DNA of 64,000 nt from Eudromia elegans. Its lineage: Eukaryota; Chordata; Aves; Tinamiformes; Tinamidae. The translations under genes were made by a program, and so were the position numbers. The stretch is from the NCBI GenBank assembly GCA_003342815.1, contig PTEX01000231.1:710711-774710 (forward strand). The letters run 5' to 3'. Shown here in pieces: positions 12,351 to 24,608 of this stretch; positions within the stretch are counted from its first letter, which is position 1, and the number at the start of each line of letters is the position of its first letter. Under the pieces are notes generated by a model. That model was not told where the DNA came from. It searched no databases and worked only from the letters and a program-made list of their open reading frames with translations.

Positions 12351-15269
12351 CTTTAAAGTCCTGGGAGCGGTTCATGGAATGCTGCTTTACATTAATAGAG
12401 AGGGCTGTGGGTTTTCTTGGTAGGAATAAATTGCAGTCATGTGTGTCTCGAAAGTTTAAGCTCTGAGTTAAGAGGATGCAGTGTTAAAGCGATTAATAAC
12501 GGGAAGGCAGCACATTGAATTAGGTGGAGGACTGAACCGTGCGAAACCTGAGCTCTGGTTCTGACTGCAGCTTGCTCAGCAGCCTTAAGTATGAGAAAGC
12601 CTGGTTAACTGTAAAAAGAAACTTAAAAACCCTTCTGGGTATTACAGCTGCCTCTGAGGTCCCTTGATTATATTTATGGGCTTAGTAGTTGTTTTATTTT
12701 CGTATATAAGAATTTTGTTATTTATATATAAGGATGTATGGGAGGAAACTGTAGAGCACACATAATGTTGATAAAGTGCTTTCTGTTGTTCTTTGTTATA
12801 GTAACCTTACGATTAGTATTTGTAAGAACCGCATAAAAAACCAACATTGAGTTTACTGTTTTGCAAAACAAATTGTTGGATGTCTGTCTTTAACTTGCTT
12901 GTTGTGTTTCTTTCACTGATAATAGAGTTGATTCTGAGAAAAAATTGATTTCTAACATTGAGGTTAGAAAGTACCGTAAGGGACGTGTCTTCAAAATCCA
13001 TGTAATAATGCTCCTACTAGAAATGTAAGTGGGAAGCAAAAGTAAACATGGCAAAAGGGTAGCTAATGCGTCAGGAGTGGCGATAATCTAAAGGAGACCT
13101 TGAACTATAGAAAAGCTACTGTTGATAGAAGGTAGTGGAAAGTTTCAGTAGGCAATCAGTTAGACTGAAGCGCAGTATAATGCAATGACACAGATACATG
13201 CTGCACATCAGTGGTTTTACTTCATGAGGCATGGAAGTGGGTTAATCCTTTTTCGTTTTTCTCTTTTTTATGACATCAGTGAGTTCAACTCAATCACTTT
13301 TCTGCAACTTCAGGAACTTTGTTCTACATAAGGTATGAACAAGTTGGAAACACTCAGAGAGTAGTCTCAGTCATGAAAATGGAGTTCCCTATGCAAAAAG
13401 TTAGCTAAAGTAAGTCCCCAGGGAGGAGGATCTTCAGCCTCAGCTCTTCACTGAGGGGTCCTTAATGACAGAGTGAGGCTGTTTTCCAGTGCTGGCAATA
13501 GAAATCCAGCAGTCATGCATATTTATGTAGTGGTGATCAGCAGGGGATTTTGAGGCTCATGCAAAGGAATTCTCTTGTAGATCGTAGAAACTCTTTCAAT
13601 ATTTCAAATTTGCAAGGCATTCTTATATAATCAAAGAAGATTCTGACTACTTGCTTCTTATAGTCAATTTGCAGCCTCGAGAGGCTGAAGGCAATAAGAA
13701 CCTTTTAGCTCTGCAGAATTTCCACTGAGAGCTTGTCACTTCATGTTTCAAAAACTTGGCATGTAAACTTTATGAAATAGTAAAATGTGTTTATATGGAG
13801 TTTGGCAAGCTGTTCGATAAAAAGCTTGTAAAAAAAGTGATTGCATTGCTTAGATCTTGGTGAATGTCTTGGGCATAAAAGCAGTTTTTAGTAACAACAT
13901 AGTTTGGCTTTTTCAGCCGTGAGCAGAATATCATTTGGGCATGTTTCTGGTTAGCTGATTGATTTCTGTGGAAGTTTCAAAAGTTTCTTGTTGTTGGGTT
14001 TTTTCCCTTAATAGGCAGTCAGGTTTGAACAATACTGGTCTGACATTTGCATCCACTGAATGAGCATATTTTTAAAGATGTCGAGCACCTGCAGTTCCCT
14101 TTTTCTTTGGTAGTGTTTGTGTGGTCTGACGAGGTGTAGGAGTGTGCCTTCCTTCTGCATCTAGCTAAGCACCTGGATTTGGAAATCTGTTATTAATATC
14201 TCTGCAGTCCAGAAGGGCTAGAAAATAGGCTTTTATATAAACTGATGGTTTATTTCAGCATGCACAGAGATGGTACCAAAGGCTTTGAAGGGCAAAATAG
14301 GGATAGAAAGAGAGAAACCTCATGGATGCAATTTATCTGTCAATAGTAAGCATTTAATTCTCTATGTTGCTGGAAAATCTGTTATGATTTTTATGTGTAG
14401 ATAGTGCCTTAAAACATCTTGTTGACTTTGCTAACTTTTTTTTTTTTTTGGAGGCTTGATCACCTTTGTCTAATAAATCAAAGTATGCAGTTTTCCTCGT
14501 CGTGTTTGGGAAATTGTGCTTAGTTTCGTGTCTTGCTTCTCCTCATTGTATGCCTTGCTGTGTCTGTGCTCGTGGTTCGTGCCACAACAGCGTACTTAGT
14601 TTTGGCTGATTTTGTACCTCTTTATGAGTACAATGGGAGGCAGTTCTCAGGATGAACTGAGGGCTTGAATCTCTCTTTTCTGTGGAATGTTCCAAACATT
14701 TCATTTCTCTGTTCAGGAGAGATCAGTCTATCAGCTCAGGCCATAAAGGAATATTTCTATTTTCTTCATGGTGCTTGATTACCTGCAGGAGGTTGTTGGG
14801 ACAAGTCAGCACACTGAAAAGACAAGGAACATGTGGAGGGTAGTGGGATTCCTGAGTCTAGTGGGACACAGGCTGTTTGGCTTCTAGTTCTGTAGCACCA
14901 AGAACAGATATAAGTCTTGTAAAAGCTGATGTTAATCCTGCCCGCTTGGTGTGAATTAAGGCTTTCTAAGTTACTGCTGCTTCTCCCGACCTCTAAACAA
15001 ACATAACTGAGCAGGCTGCTTTCTTTCACACCACTCTGTAGCTGTGTTATTCCTCCTTGGTTCATGACCTCTGCTGACCAAGCACAGGTAATTAAAATAA
15101 AATTGCAAACTGGTTAATAGAGTGTATGAGTTGAACGAATAGCATAGATTTAAGTGTGGGTTTTTTTTCCCCCACTGATTCTTTCCCCACTCCAACTAAG
15201 GAGACCCATAAGCCTGTAACTAAAGAGGAGTCTGTTTTTCTGCTCTGTGCGATGTTGTTCAGCAGAAGC

Positions 15270-15312
15270 CTTGATTTAAAAAAAAAAAAAAAAAAAAAAG
15301 GCTTGATTTAAA
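15270..15312 (+). repeat. A22 tract flanked by an 11-base direct repeat
   Basis: CTTGATTTAAA occurs at 15270-15280 and again at 15302-15312, on either side of an A run (15278-15299). This could be a slippage duplication, or the remains of a retro-insertion tail between target-site duplications. Confidence 0.8.
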
Positions 15313-16908
15313 CTTTGATGTAAAGTCCTGAACGCTATCTGAAGCACTCACAGCCTCCACACCTGCAGAAGAGCCACAGGAAAGCTAGGAAAAGGCCTAG
15401 GAAGAGAAAGATTGATGAATCTTGTTGTTTAAAGCAGAAGTTAGGGAATACTTGATAAAGGATAATGATAAAGGGAAAACCAGAATGCTGTGAGGCACAA
15501 CTTGGAAAATCAGATTTTTCCACTGATGGGGCTCACAGTGGCTGGAGTTTTCGCTGGTTTAGTTGTGCTCTTCAGAGGTTGCATCTAGTGGCATTTCTGA
15601 TGGAAATCACTGTGATGGTAGAAACCTTACCCATGCCTGTCCTACCTGTAGGCTGTTCATTCTGTTAAATAACAGCTATATTAGTAGCTTGTGCGCAGTT
15701 CACCCCAGCTAGTTGTTGTTCAGGGCCGAGATTCTCAGGTAACAGCACATGTATGTGAGGAAACTACACTTGCATTTGAGTCCACTTAACATTGCAAATG
15801 AACTTGGGTAAAGCGATGCATGAAATCATGGGGAAATGAGTGTGTGCCCTGCAACGTGTGTGTCCTGCAATCACATTTGCTCTTAGAGAGGCAGCAAAGA
15901 TCATGCTCTTGAATGTGAAACTGGAGCATATGTACCAATACAAGTATATACTTGCAACATATTTTGGTCTATAACATGATATTTGTTTAAATCTTGTTCT
16001 TTATTAGCATTGCCTGTCTTAGGCTAAAGAAAAAAGAGCTGTCAGTTATTGTTTGCTCAAGCAATCTTGTGTCAGGCCGAGGCACAGAAATATTGACCTA
16101 ATTTGGAAAATGTTTTGTTTGGTCCTGAACAATTACCTTCCTGTGCAGCAAAATCTCTGTGAGCTAATGTGAAAAGCTGAATTTTACCTCTCACAGAGTA
16201 TTGTCATCAGTTTTTTTTTCTTTTTTTTCTCTCCCCTTAATGACTTTTTTCTATATCTGGGTGAAGGTAGAAGGCTAAAAGCTATCACTAGAAAACTCTC
16301 AATAGCTAAGTAAACTAAAATACTAGGTTTGCATGCAAATCCCCAAAATGTTTGTTAGTACTGAGTGCTCTTAATTTGTGCGACAAGAAGTTTGAGATGC
16401 ACTTGGGTGAAAACCCCTAAATTAGGAAGCTATTGTAAGTATTTCATAATTGTGCCCTGGTGTGAGCTAGTGTTGCAGGCACCCTGTGGCTCGGCATCCT
16501 GCCCAAGAAGGCAGGCAAGGGCAGATGAGGGATCCTTGCTGCTTCCCATGGCCGAAAGATCCACGTGCAGGGTCTTTCCAGGAGCTACTTGGTCCTTTTA
16601 CTTCCTTGAAAGCCATGCAACAGCCCAGGGCCTTTCAGAACCTGCTCGCATTAAGCTGTGCTTCATTTTCTCCCATGGCAGGCACAGAGGTATAGAAGTG
16701 GTGGCAGGAGGTTGAGGAAGAAATGAGATGACTGTGGGTGATGAGAAGCAGAAGAGACTGTGTATGGGAGAGGAAAAAAAATACCGGCTTGCAGGCTCAC
16801 AGTGCAAGTTGGTGCAATGAACTAAGGAGGAAGATCTTTCAGGTTTTAGTGTTTGCTTTTGGATGAGATGAGGAGAATAAGTTTCCTGTTTCAGAATGGA
16901 GCAGTTTT

Positions 16909-16927
16909 AAAAAAAAAAAAAAAAAAA
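16909..16927 (+). repeat. Poly(A) tract
   Basis: An uninterrupted run of about 19 A in intron 1. No retrogene body is recognisable upstream of it. Confidence 0.85.
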
Positions 16928-19900
16928 TCCAATCATGCTGCAGGCAGAAGAAGCAAGATGCTGAGGAAGAAGAGATTCCCCTCTGCATCCCTGTTGATAA
17001 CAGGAGCAAATAAGGTGGAGCAGGGACAGGAGTTCAGAACTTCTTCAATGCTTCTCATAGAAACTATTTGCAGGAGAAATTTAGTATGTAGGTGTATGTC
17101 AGAGTCATGTTGTCCAATCCATTGCATTGTAGGCAGCGTCTGTAAAGTTTCTTTCATAAATTTATTTTGAGCATTAATGTTATTACATGCATGATATGTT
17201 GATTTTTATGAGTAAAAAAAAAAATCGGAGTGCGTGCTCTGATTCAGTACGGTACAGCTTTATAAGCACATGCAACCAGAACTTCTCTGGAATGTCCTGA
17301 GCAAATTTCACGCAGTAAATTTCACACTTCCTCCTGGAAGAGCGGATGTCTTTTCTAAGGCCTTAGTTAAACTCATGATTTAAACTGGGGCAAGAGGGAC
17401 TTCTGTATTTCTCCTCTTTTAGCTAATGTGTTCCAGCTTATAAACAAGATTATGTTTATGTCTGTACACTGCTGCTTCAGGTACAGCTCAGGGGGTATTA
17501 TAGTCTGTGTGAATACTGTGTAGGGAGGGATTTTTACAAGACGGGATTGTTGGCTCTTACGTTCTTCTTTCCAAGAGGTCTTTTCTTGAGCTTTGTCTCT
17601 GGCATTGGATAACTGACACAGACTGCATATTTCAGTCTCTTTGCTGAAACAAAGTATGAGAACTTGAAAAGATTTATTTGTTTCAATAACAGTGTGCTCG
17701 CCTGAAGGAATCCTGAAACCAGTCCAGGACAACTGCTTTTAGAACAAATTGTCTAACTCAGCATGTGACTTGAGGAAATAAAGAACAATTTCTACTTGTA
17801 TAGCAAATACAGAAACTTTGCTGGTTTGAATTGATTTAAGACTGAAAAGTATCTAAGTAATTTAGGTCTATAAAAGACCTCCCAGCTCCGGGTGCTTTAT
17901 ATGCATCACTTAACTGCAAGTTAGATGACTGACATATAAAAATGTTAGTTGGTATTAGCCTGATTGCTTATTATATATAGATTATTACACTTCTTGTGAA
18001 CTTTAGTTGTCTCAATAGATTCAGGAAGAAAGAGAAAGCTCCGGAATCAGTCAAATGACATAAAAAAATCTTTTGATGGTCTTTAAATTGGTAGTTACTT
18101 TGGTATATATGGTTTTGAACTTGTGCTCCCATAAACTGTGTCTCACAAATTTTTGTTGCTGTTGTTATTATTATTGTTGCTTTTCATTCCCTCTTGACTT
18201 AAGATGTTATTGATTTCATTTTAGATTCAAGTAAAAATAAGTATTATAGGCAATTGATTTGGAAACAGAAACTAGATAATCTGGAATGGAAACTACATCC
18301 AGGGGTAGAATGTCTTCGCAGAGGCTCCTTTTGCTCTTTTGAAGCAATATATCTGGTTTCCTCATGCATGAGCTGCAGAGAAAGTCAATCCTCAGGTGGC
18401 CAGAAGCTTTTCTGCCTGTTCCGCCCCTCCTTCCTGTCCCTGGCCTAACCGGAGCACTTGGGAGCAGTTGCATGAGTAGTGCTGGGCCGGTCTGTTCAGA
18501 CTGTGGTCGTCCTTGACCCTCCTACCTCTTCGGTTTGTCACGGAGTCCATGTGCCCAAAAGGAGTGGGCTGCTCATGCACTAAATTCTGGCAGTATGAGA
18601 TTAGCTGTTTGATTCCTATTGGGAGTCTTTGGAGGGAGGCTTCTTATCTTACCTAAGTCCATGAATTCTGTATGTTCAAAGATGCCTAGACCAAATTCTC
18701 ACCTGTCATAATCCTTCCATGGATTTCCACAGATTCATGCTAAGATTTAGCACTCAAAAAAAGTCTCTTGCTCTGCATTCATTATCTTTAGTGCAGCTGA
18801 CAGGGCACTTTGGCCTGTGTCTTTGTGTTTGAGGAAAAGAAACAATTTGTGTATGAGTGGTTGCTACCTACTCAAGGGCATTAGAGACTTCAAAGTTAGC
18901 TTGATGTTCTTACCTTTGATTAAAAACAGTCATTCTAGAGGACAGTCGCTTTTTCTTTTGCCCAATTCTGTCATGCTCCAAATGAGAAACACAGTCAGAC
19001 AAATTATCAAATTTACTTTGTCCTTCAGATCAACCAAAAGACCATTGAAAGTTGAGTGCCATTTATTCTACCTTTTGCTCAAGCTCAGTGATTGGAGGGA
19101 AAAAAGGTGCCAGCATGAAGCTTTATCCAAACTTTGCTCTCTAGCTGCTGAAAGAGTGAAAGCCTCCTCTCACTGGGCATGAACACTTTTGAAGTTCAGC
19201 AAAAGCAGAATCTGACTAAAAGTTTCCAGGAAAAGATACGGTTACTGCCTGAAGGCCCTGCTTGTGGGGAAGTAATAAGACATCCTTAGTCAGCAGTTGA
19301 AATAAAGACATCTGTAACTTTGAAATTCTGATCTGCTGACACTGAAGTGAGGAATAAAATGAAGGTGCTCCATTAGAAGTGGTGATGTTTCTACTCTGGA
19401 ATGAATTAAGTTGGACCTCATGGTGAGTATGTAGACTTTTGTTCCAATTCTTGTATCTCAGATGAAGGTGTTTTTTTCAACTCGTCAACTTTTCAGCTGC
19501 AGGAAATCTACTGTGTCTCATTCAGCCCATACACACTTGTGTTATTTGAAATTTGGTGTTTTCATAGTAGTGTTTTACTTATCCAAGCAGTGGCAATTGC
19601 TCAGGCACCAGAAAGAGAGACATTATCCACATCAAACTGGTCACAGCTGGACTGTATATTTAGAGTAAGTTTTTGCAGTATGCTTTTAGGACGTATATTT
19701 AGAAAATCGCTAAAAGAACAGACAACTAATGTTATTGGCATTTAACATTCTGGTGTTAGTCACAAACATTCTTCTTATAAGTGATTTTGTGAAACAAAAA
19801 GACAGATTCTTTTTGGCTTAGTCTAAAGGACTGTGCATCCATGGCCTTGGTATATAATTCATTGCTAAATTTGCTTTTTATTTCATAGTTCTTTTTTCCT

Positions 19901-21250
19901 CTTTATGGCTGCTCCTTATTTTAAGGTAACAAATCCTTATATGCAGCATGCCGTCTGAAAGGGATGCATTTCCTAAATCTGTTCATTATCTGTAATCAAG
20001 CCTGTCCATGAAGAAATAAGATCAGGTACAGCTGCATCTCTTGCTCTAGTGTAGCGGTTGGGGGAAGAATTTGTCTGGAGTGGCAGAATAATCTTGCAAT
20101 TCTCAAAGTTTAGTGTAGACACTTCAGTTTCTACCTTTATAAAGAGGCTGTCAAGTCTGTTCACAGCGATGCTTTGTAAAGGAGACCTACTTGGGTGAAA
20201 TCCGCGGTTTTCGGGCACCCAGGTATTTTGTAGCCAGTGTCATTTTAGCAGTGGCAGCAGCCCTGTGCCTGGTTGAGGTCTCTGTGGATCTACATCAGTA
20301 GATTTGCAATGACAGTGGCACGGATTGAACTCATACACGCTTTTCTTACAAACAAGAAGTTTTGTTCTAGGAGTGTGAGGGCTAAAATGTGGCTAAACTG
20401 ATTTCCAGCGGTCCCTTGCTACTGAGATCTTGAAAAGCCTGTCTGTGGTTGTGACTGTGAGATGGCCTGAGGCTGTTGTTGGCAACTGGGAGGTATCTAT
20501 GCTATAAAGATTTGCCTTTTCTGAAATGGAAGTTACGGGAAAGGAGGAAGAGGATATGCTTAGATTGCATCTAATGGTGCAGGAATAATTCCAGCCTTAT
20601 GTTGCTGTTAATATGAGACCTCTCTCCTGCAGTCTAATCAAATTATAGTTATGGCATAGAAAATCAGGCATCGGTGCTTGGATTCACACTTCTGCCCTTT
20701 ACTAATCATCTAATCTCTCTTTTTCTTCATATGTAAAGATCACATACGGCAGGCATTGGGAAGATAAATAATTTGTTGTTGTTTTGTTAAAGTTATTTGT
20801 GACTCAGGCTTTAGCTGTGTGTTTTCTTCTGAGTTCATGTGCTGGTTAACAGCAGAACTCTCTTAAAGGTACACCTGAGTATATTCTATAAATAATGGAA
20901 CACAATCAGGTTGCAGTTGTGTTTCTAATAGGGTACTGTGATAACACGGAGTGTCTATTCATAGTAGATGCCAGGGTACTTTTGGCATGAGCGTCTTAAC
21001 ATGGCTGGAACGTGTCGGGTTTTGCAGCTGGCTGAGCAACTTGTTGCTGTTCTCTGGTGTTTTGCGTGTAATGGAGGCAAAGCCAGTGGGACTTAAAAAA
21101 TAAATAAAAATCTGTTGTAATCAGTGACTCTATTTTTGAACATCTCTCCTAGTTTATAAACATAATGTTTGTGCCACACTTACAGTAATGTTAATTTTAG
21201 AACACCAGTTTCATTAAACAACACTGAGGAGTTCTGTATCTCTTGATGGA

Positions 21251-21284
21251 TTTTTTTTTTTTTTTTTTTTTGGGGGGGGGGGGG
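21251..21284 (+). repeat. Composite T21-G13 homopolymer junction
   Basis: Twenty-one T are followed directly by thirteen G in intron 1. Such junctions are hard to sequence and could be partly artefactual. Confidence 0.95.
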
Positions 21285-22597
21285 CGCGGTTTAAAAAAAG
21301 AGAGTGAGGTTTTAGAGTTCCTGGACTGCATTTTTAAGCCAGAGTTATTCCTTCTTCTGGGTATGCATTTATGCAAGTACCTGACATCGACAAGTCCGTG
21401 CAATTCCTGGAATACGAACTAGCAAGCCGTGCTTAGAATTGTTATGTTTTGAGGGGTGTAACTTCTAAAATTGCTTAAACTTTGAAGAGAAGGAAGATTA
21501 AGAGAGCTTAGTAGATCATAAAGCTAATCTGTGTACCATTTGGGCCTATTTTAAAAATTAGGATTATAAGGAACTTTGTGAGGTGAAAGATTCAGTAACG
21601 TGGTATAAAGTATAAAAGAATGTTTTAGTTCTGCAGATTGTGTCCTTTAGGTGTACTTCGTTCATTATTGGAGATATCCTTTTGCTCTTTAATTCTTTTT
21701 ATTTTGCATAGTAAAGAGTGTGTCTTGTTGAGTGTACATTTATGATTTTCTTCCTCAGCTCCCCAATTTCATTGGAGTTGTAGTTCCAGAGGAGATAATC
21801 CTTTCCTTTTTATTTTTCTTCCTTTTTTATATATATATTTTTAGATATTTTCTCCCACCTCAAGCTTCCTACCTTAATATGCAGTAAAACAGAGACTGAG
21901 CTCTGTTTTATGAGATTGCCCCTTAAAAAATGGTTGAAGCATATTTATTTTTATCGCCTTTTGATCCAAAAGTATTTGGTCTGATAGTGCAGCTCAGATT
22001 ATATATGCTCCCTAGTGAAAACCAGGAAGCTTATATGTCCCTAAACCATAGTACACTAAAGCTGAGGTTTATTTAAAAAATCACCCATTAATATTATTTG
22101 ATAGAAGAGTATCTCTGTTGAAGAAGTTTCTCCCAATCTAGAAAACATGACTACACGTAATTTCTTGTGCAACCTTTTTTTGTCCTGACTTTAGTTTTAT
22201 GGTAGAGATAGAGTCTACACCTCATTTTCCATTTCATTGATGTCTTGTGTTAAATAAAATCTCCAAAAAACGGATTGGCCTGCACTACTTGCCATCTTTG
22301 AGCCCATGCTTATGGGTGCTACACTATTTTCATCTTAGTTTCCTAGAAAATACTTCTGCTGGTTTGTGCTTTGTTATTCCCTTTGCAAATTCTAGCTGTA
22401 TGTTGCTTTATAAAGGCTGTTAAACTTGTTTGAATGCTTTGAAGAACATAGTTTTCTATAGTCGTCTATTAAAAGTAAAGGGGGGGAAAAATGAGGATTC
22501 ATTCAGCACCCACAGGCACAGTGGGAGCCAATTTTTTTTTCCCGTGGTTTATAATTACTTTCCTCAATTCATGGTGGGTGTCTTGTTCTTTTTTTTC

Positions 22598-22632
22598 TTT
22601 TTTTTTTTTTTTTTTTTTTCCCCCCCCCCCCC
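22598..22632 (+). repeat. Composite T22-C13 homopyrimidine tract
   Basis: Twenty-two T followed by thirteen C form a pure pyrimidine tract that could adopt triplex (H-DNA) structure. It lies in intron 1, 1.3 kb after the T-G junction. Confidence 0.95.
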
Positions 22633-24588
22633 AATCTTTTAAAGTAACTTGGCATTTTTTATACAGGAGCTTTTTTTTTTTATTCCACAAACAACTGCTG
22701 TTTAAACAGTTGAAGGCAGGACAACTTTTGATGCATTTTCATTGTTCTAACTATTTGGTTTTGCTCTTCAACCTTCTCAGAAATTACTTTAGATTTTGAA
22801 GGCCGTTGTAAGCACTGATATCACTGCTGTGAATATGCTATATTGCTAAAAATGAAATTACTACTGAAATTATTAGACGACGTGGAATATACCATATAGT
22901 AAGCCCTTCTCAGTTGACCCAAGTAGTCCTGTGCATTTGCTTCTTGCTGCTTTTTCTGATCAGAGCTATAGTTCCCACATAAAACCAAGGAGCTTCTGAG
23001 GTGACAGAAGGAGATGAAACTTTGGTGGAAGCAGCTGTCTTAAGCTGTAGCTGTTGGGATGCGCTGAACCAAGAAACCTGCAGTTTCTGGGAGAGTTACA
23101 GGTACCTTTTGCATGCCCTTTTCAGCCTTTTCACGTTTTCAGCAGCTTGCATAGTTAACCAGCACCGAGTAGGACTGATTTACTGGCTCTGTTCTGGGAA
23201 CCGTTATTATCTACGCTTCAAATAGCACATAGGATTTTCCAGTTAATTTCTTGGTGCGCCTCAGTGTCATGATTTTGACTTAGCTTGGGGGAGCAAAACT
23301 CTTGCTGCTGATCTCTTGCTGGCTGCCAAACTTAATGCTGTGTGGCAGCAATTAAACAACTTGATTTGAGCGTAACAAGCTCAAATTCCGCATCGTCCTG
23401 CTATAACGGGCTATGGGACTGTATTTCCCCCCGAGGGACTCTCAGCCCTAATTTTCCCAGTTCTGTCTTACAGAATTGCAACAGCTGTTTAACTGTCTGA
23501 GTGGGTGGACTGCAGGCTCTTCCACTGGTCTTGAAAGATTTTATTGTGCATTTTCAGAAAATTATTGGAGTGATGTTAGTCTGTGAATTAACTGATATAG
23601 CAGTTGCTCCTATAGCACCCGTGCAGTTTTCTGGGAGTATTCCTTGATTTGGATAACCAATTATGAATTTGGTATGTATATGAAACTATAGGTGAATTCA
23701 AGAGGGACCATCCTCAGAGGTTTAAGTAATTTGGATAGAGCAATAGTTTGAGCCATGCAGAAACTTTAAGTCTTTCTGTTTTTTCTTACGGTCTTCAGAA
23801 AGTTGTTTCAAGGTTTTTACTGGTTTGTTTATAAAATGGCTTCTAATACCTCTTATGAGGGAGGTATTTTGAAGTTCAGCTGCAATAGTTTAAAGTAATT
23901 TAACTTTATTGTAATATTTTAATTATTTTTTGGGGTCCTGAACTGCATGCTTACAAGATGGACTTGATTTTTTTTTTGTTAGTTTTTCTAAAACATATGG
24001 GAAATGAAAACTACAAGTGTCACCCAGGAGAAATGATCAATGAATAGTGAATGTTTTTTGTTATGAACCTAAGACAGATCAGTAAAGTTTTGTTGACTGC
24101 ATGTTCTTTTTCACTGTTAAGAAGTTTAACCTTAAGGACTTTTGGAATGAGATCTTTATTAGTGAGGAAGAGGCTGTAGTTTATGACTGGCCAGCTTGAA
24201 GACCCTTGCATTTCAACACTGCTTCTGGTAATTTGACATAGAAAGTCAGGAAGGTTTTGAGGATAGGGCCTGACTTATATTGATGTGTTCAATTATGAAA
24301 AAAACCCCTCATTTTTAATGAAATACCATTGGCTGCAATGCTTCTGGAACTATAAGCAATGTTTGTTTAGTATTCCCCATAGTTTGGGCTAAGAGAACTT
24401 TGGCCCCAGAGATGAACCTCGTGGTGGCATGTGGTATGCACTCTATTTATCAATTAAATTCTAATGCGTGCATTTTGAAATCTATAATAATATTCATAAA
24501 GTTGCAGCTTTACTGTTTAAAGAATGAAGTTTCTTCTCAGTTATGTTGCTCCAGCTCAGTGAGGCACATTGCCACCTTTAGAGTACCC

Positions 24589-24608
24589 GTGTGTGTGTGT
24601 GTGTGTGT
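24589..24608 (+). repeat. (GT)10 dinucleotide microsatellite
   Basis: Ten perfect GT units in intron 1. Confidence 0.95.
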
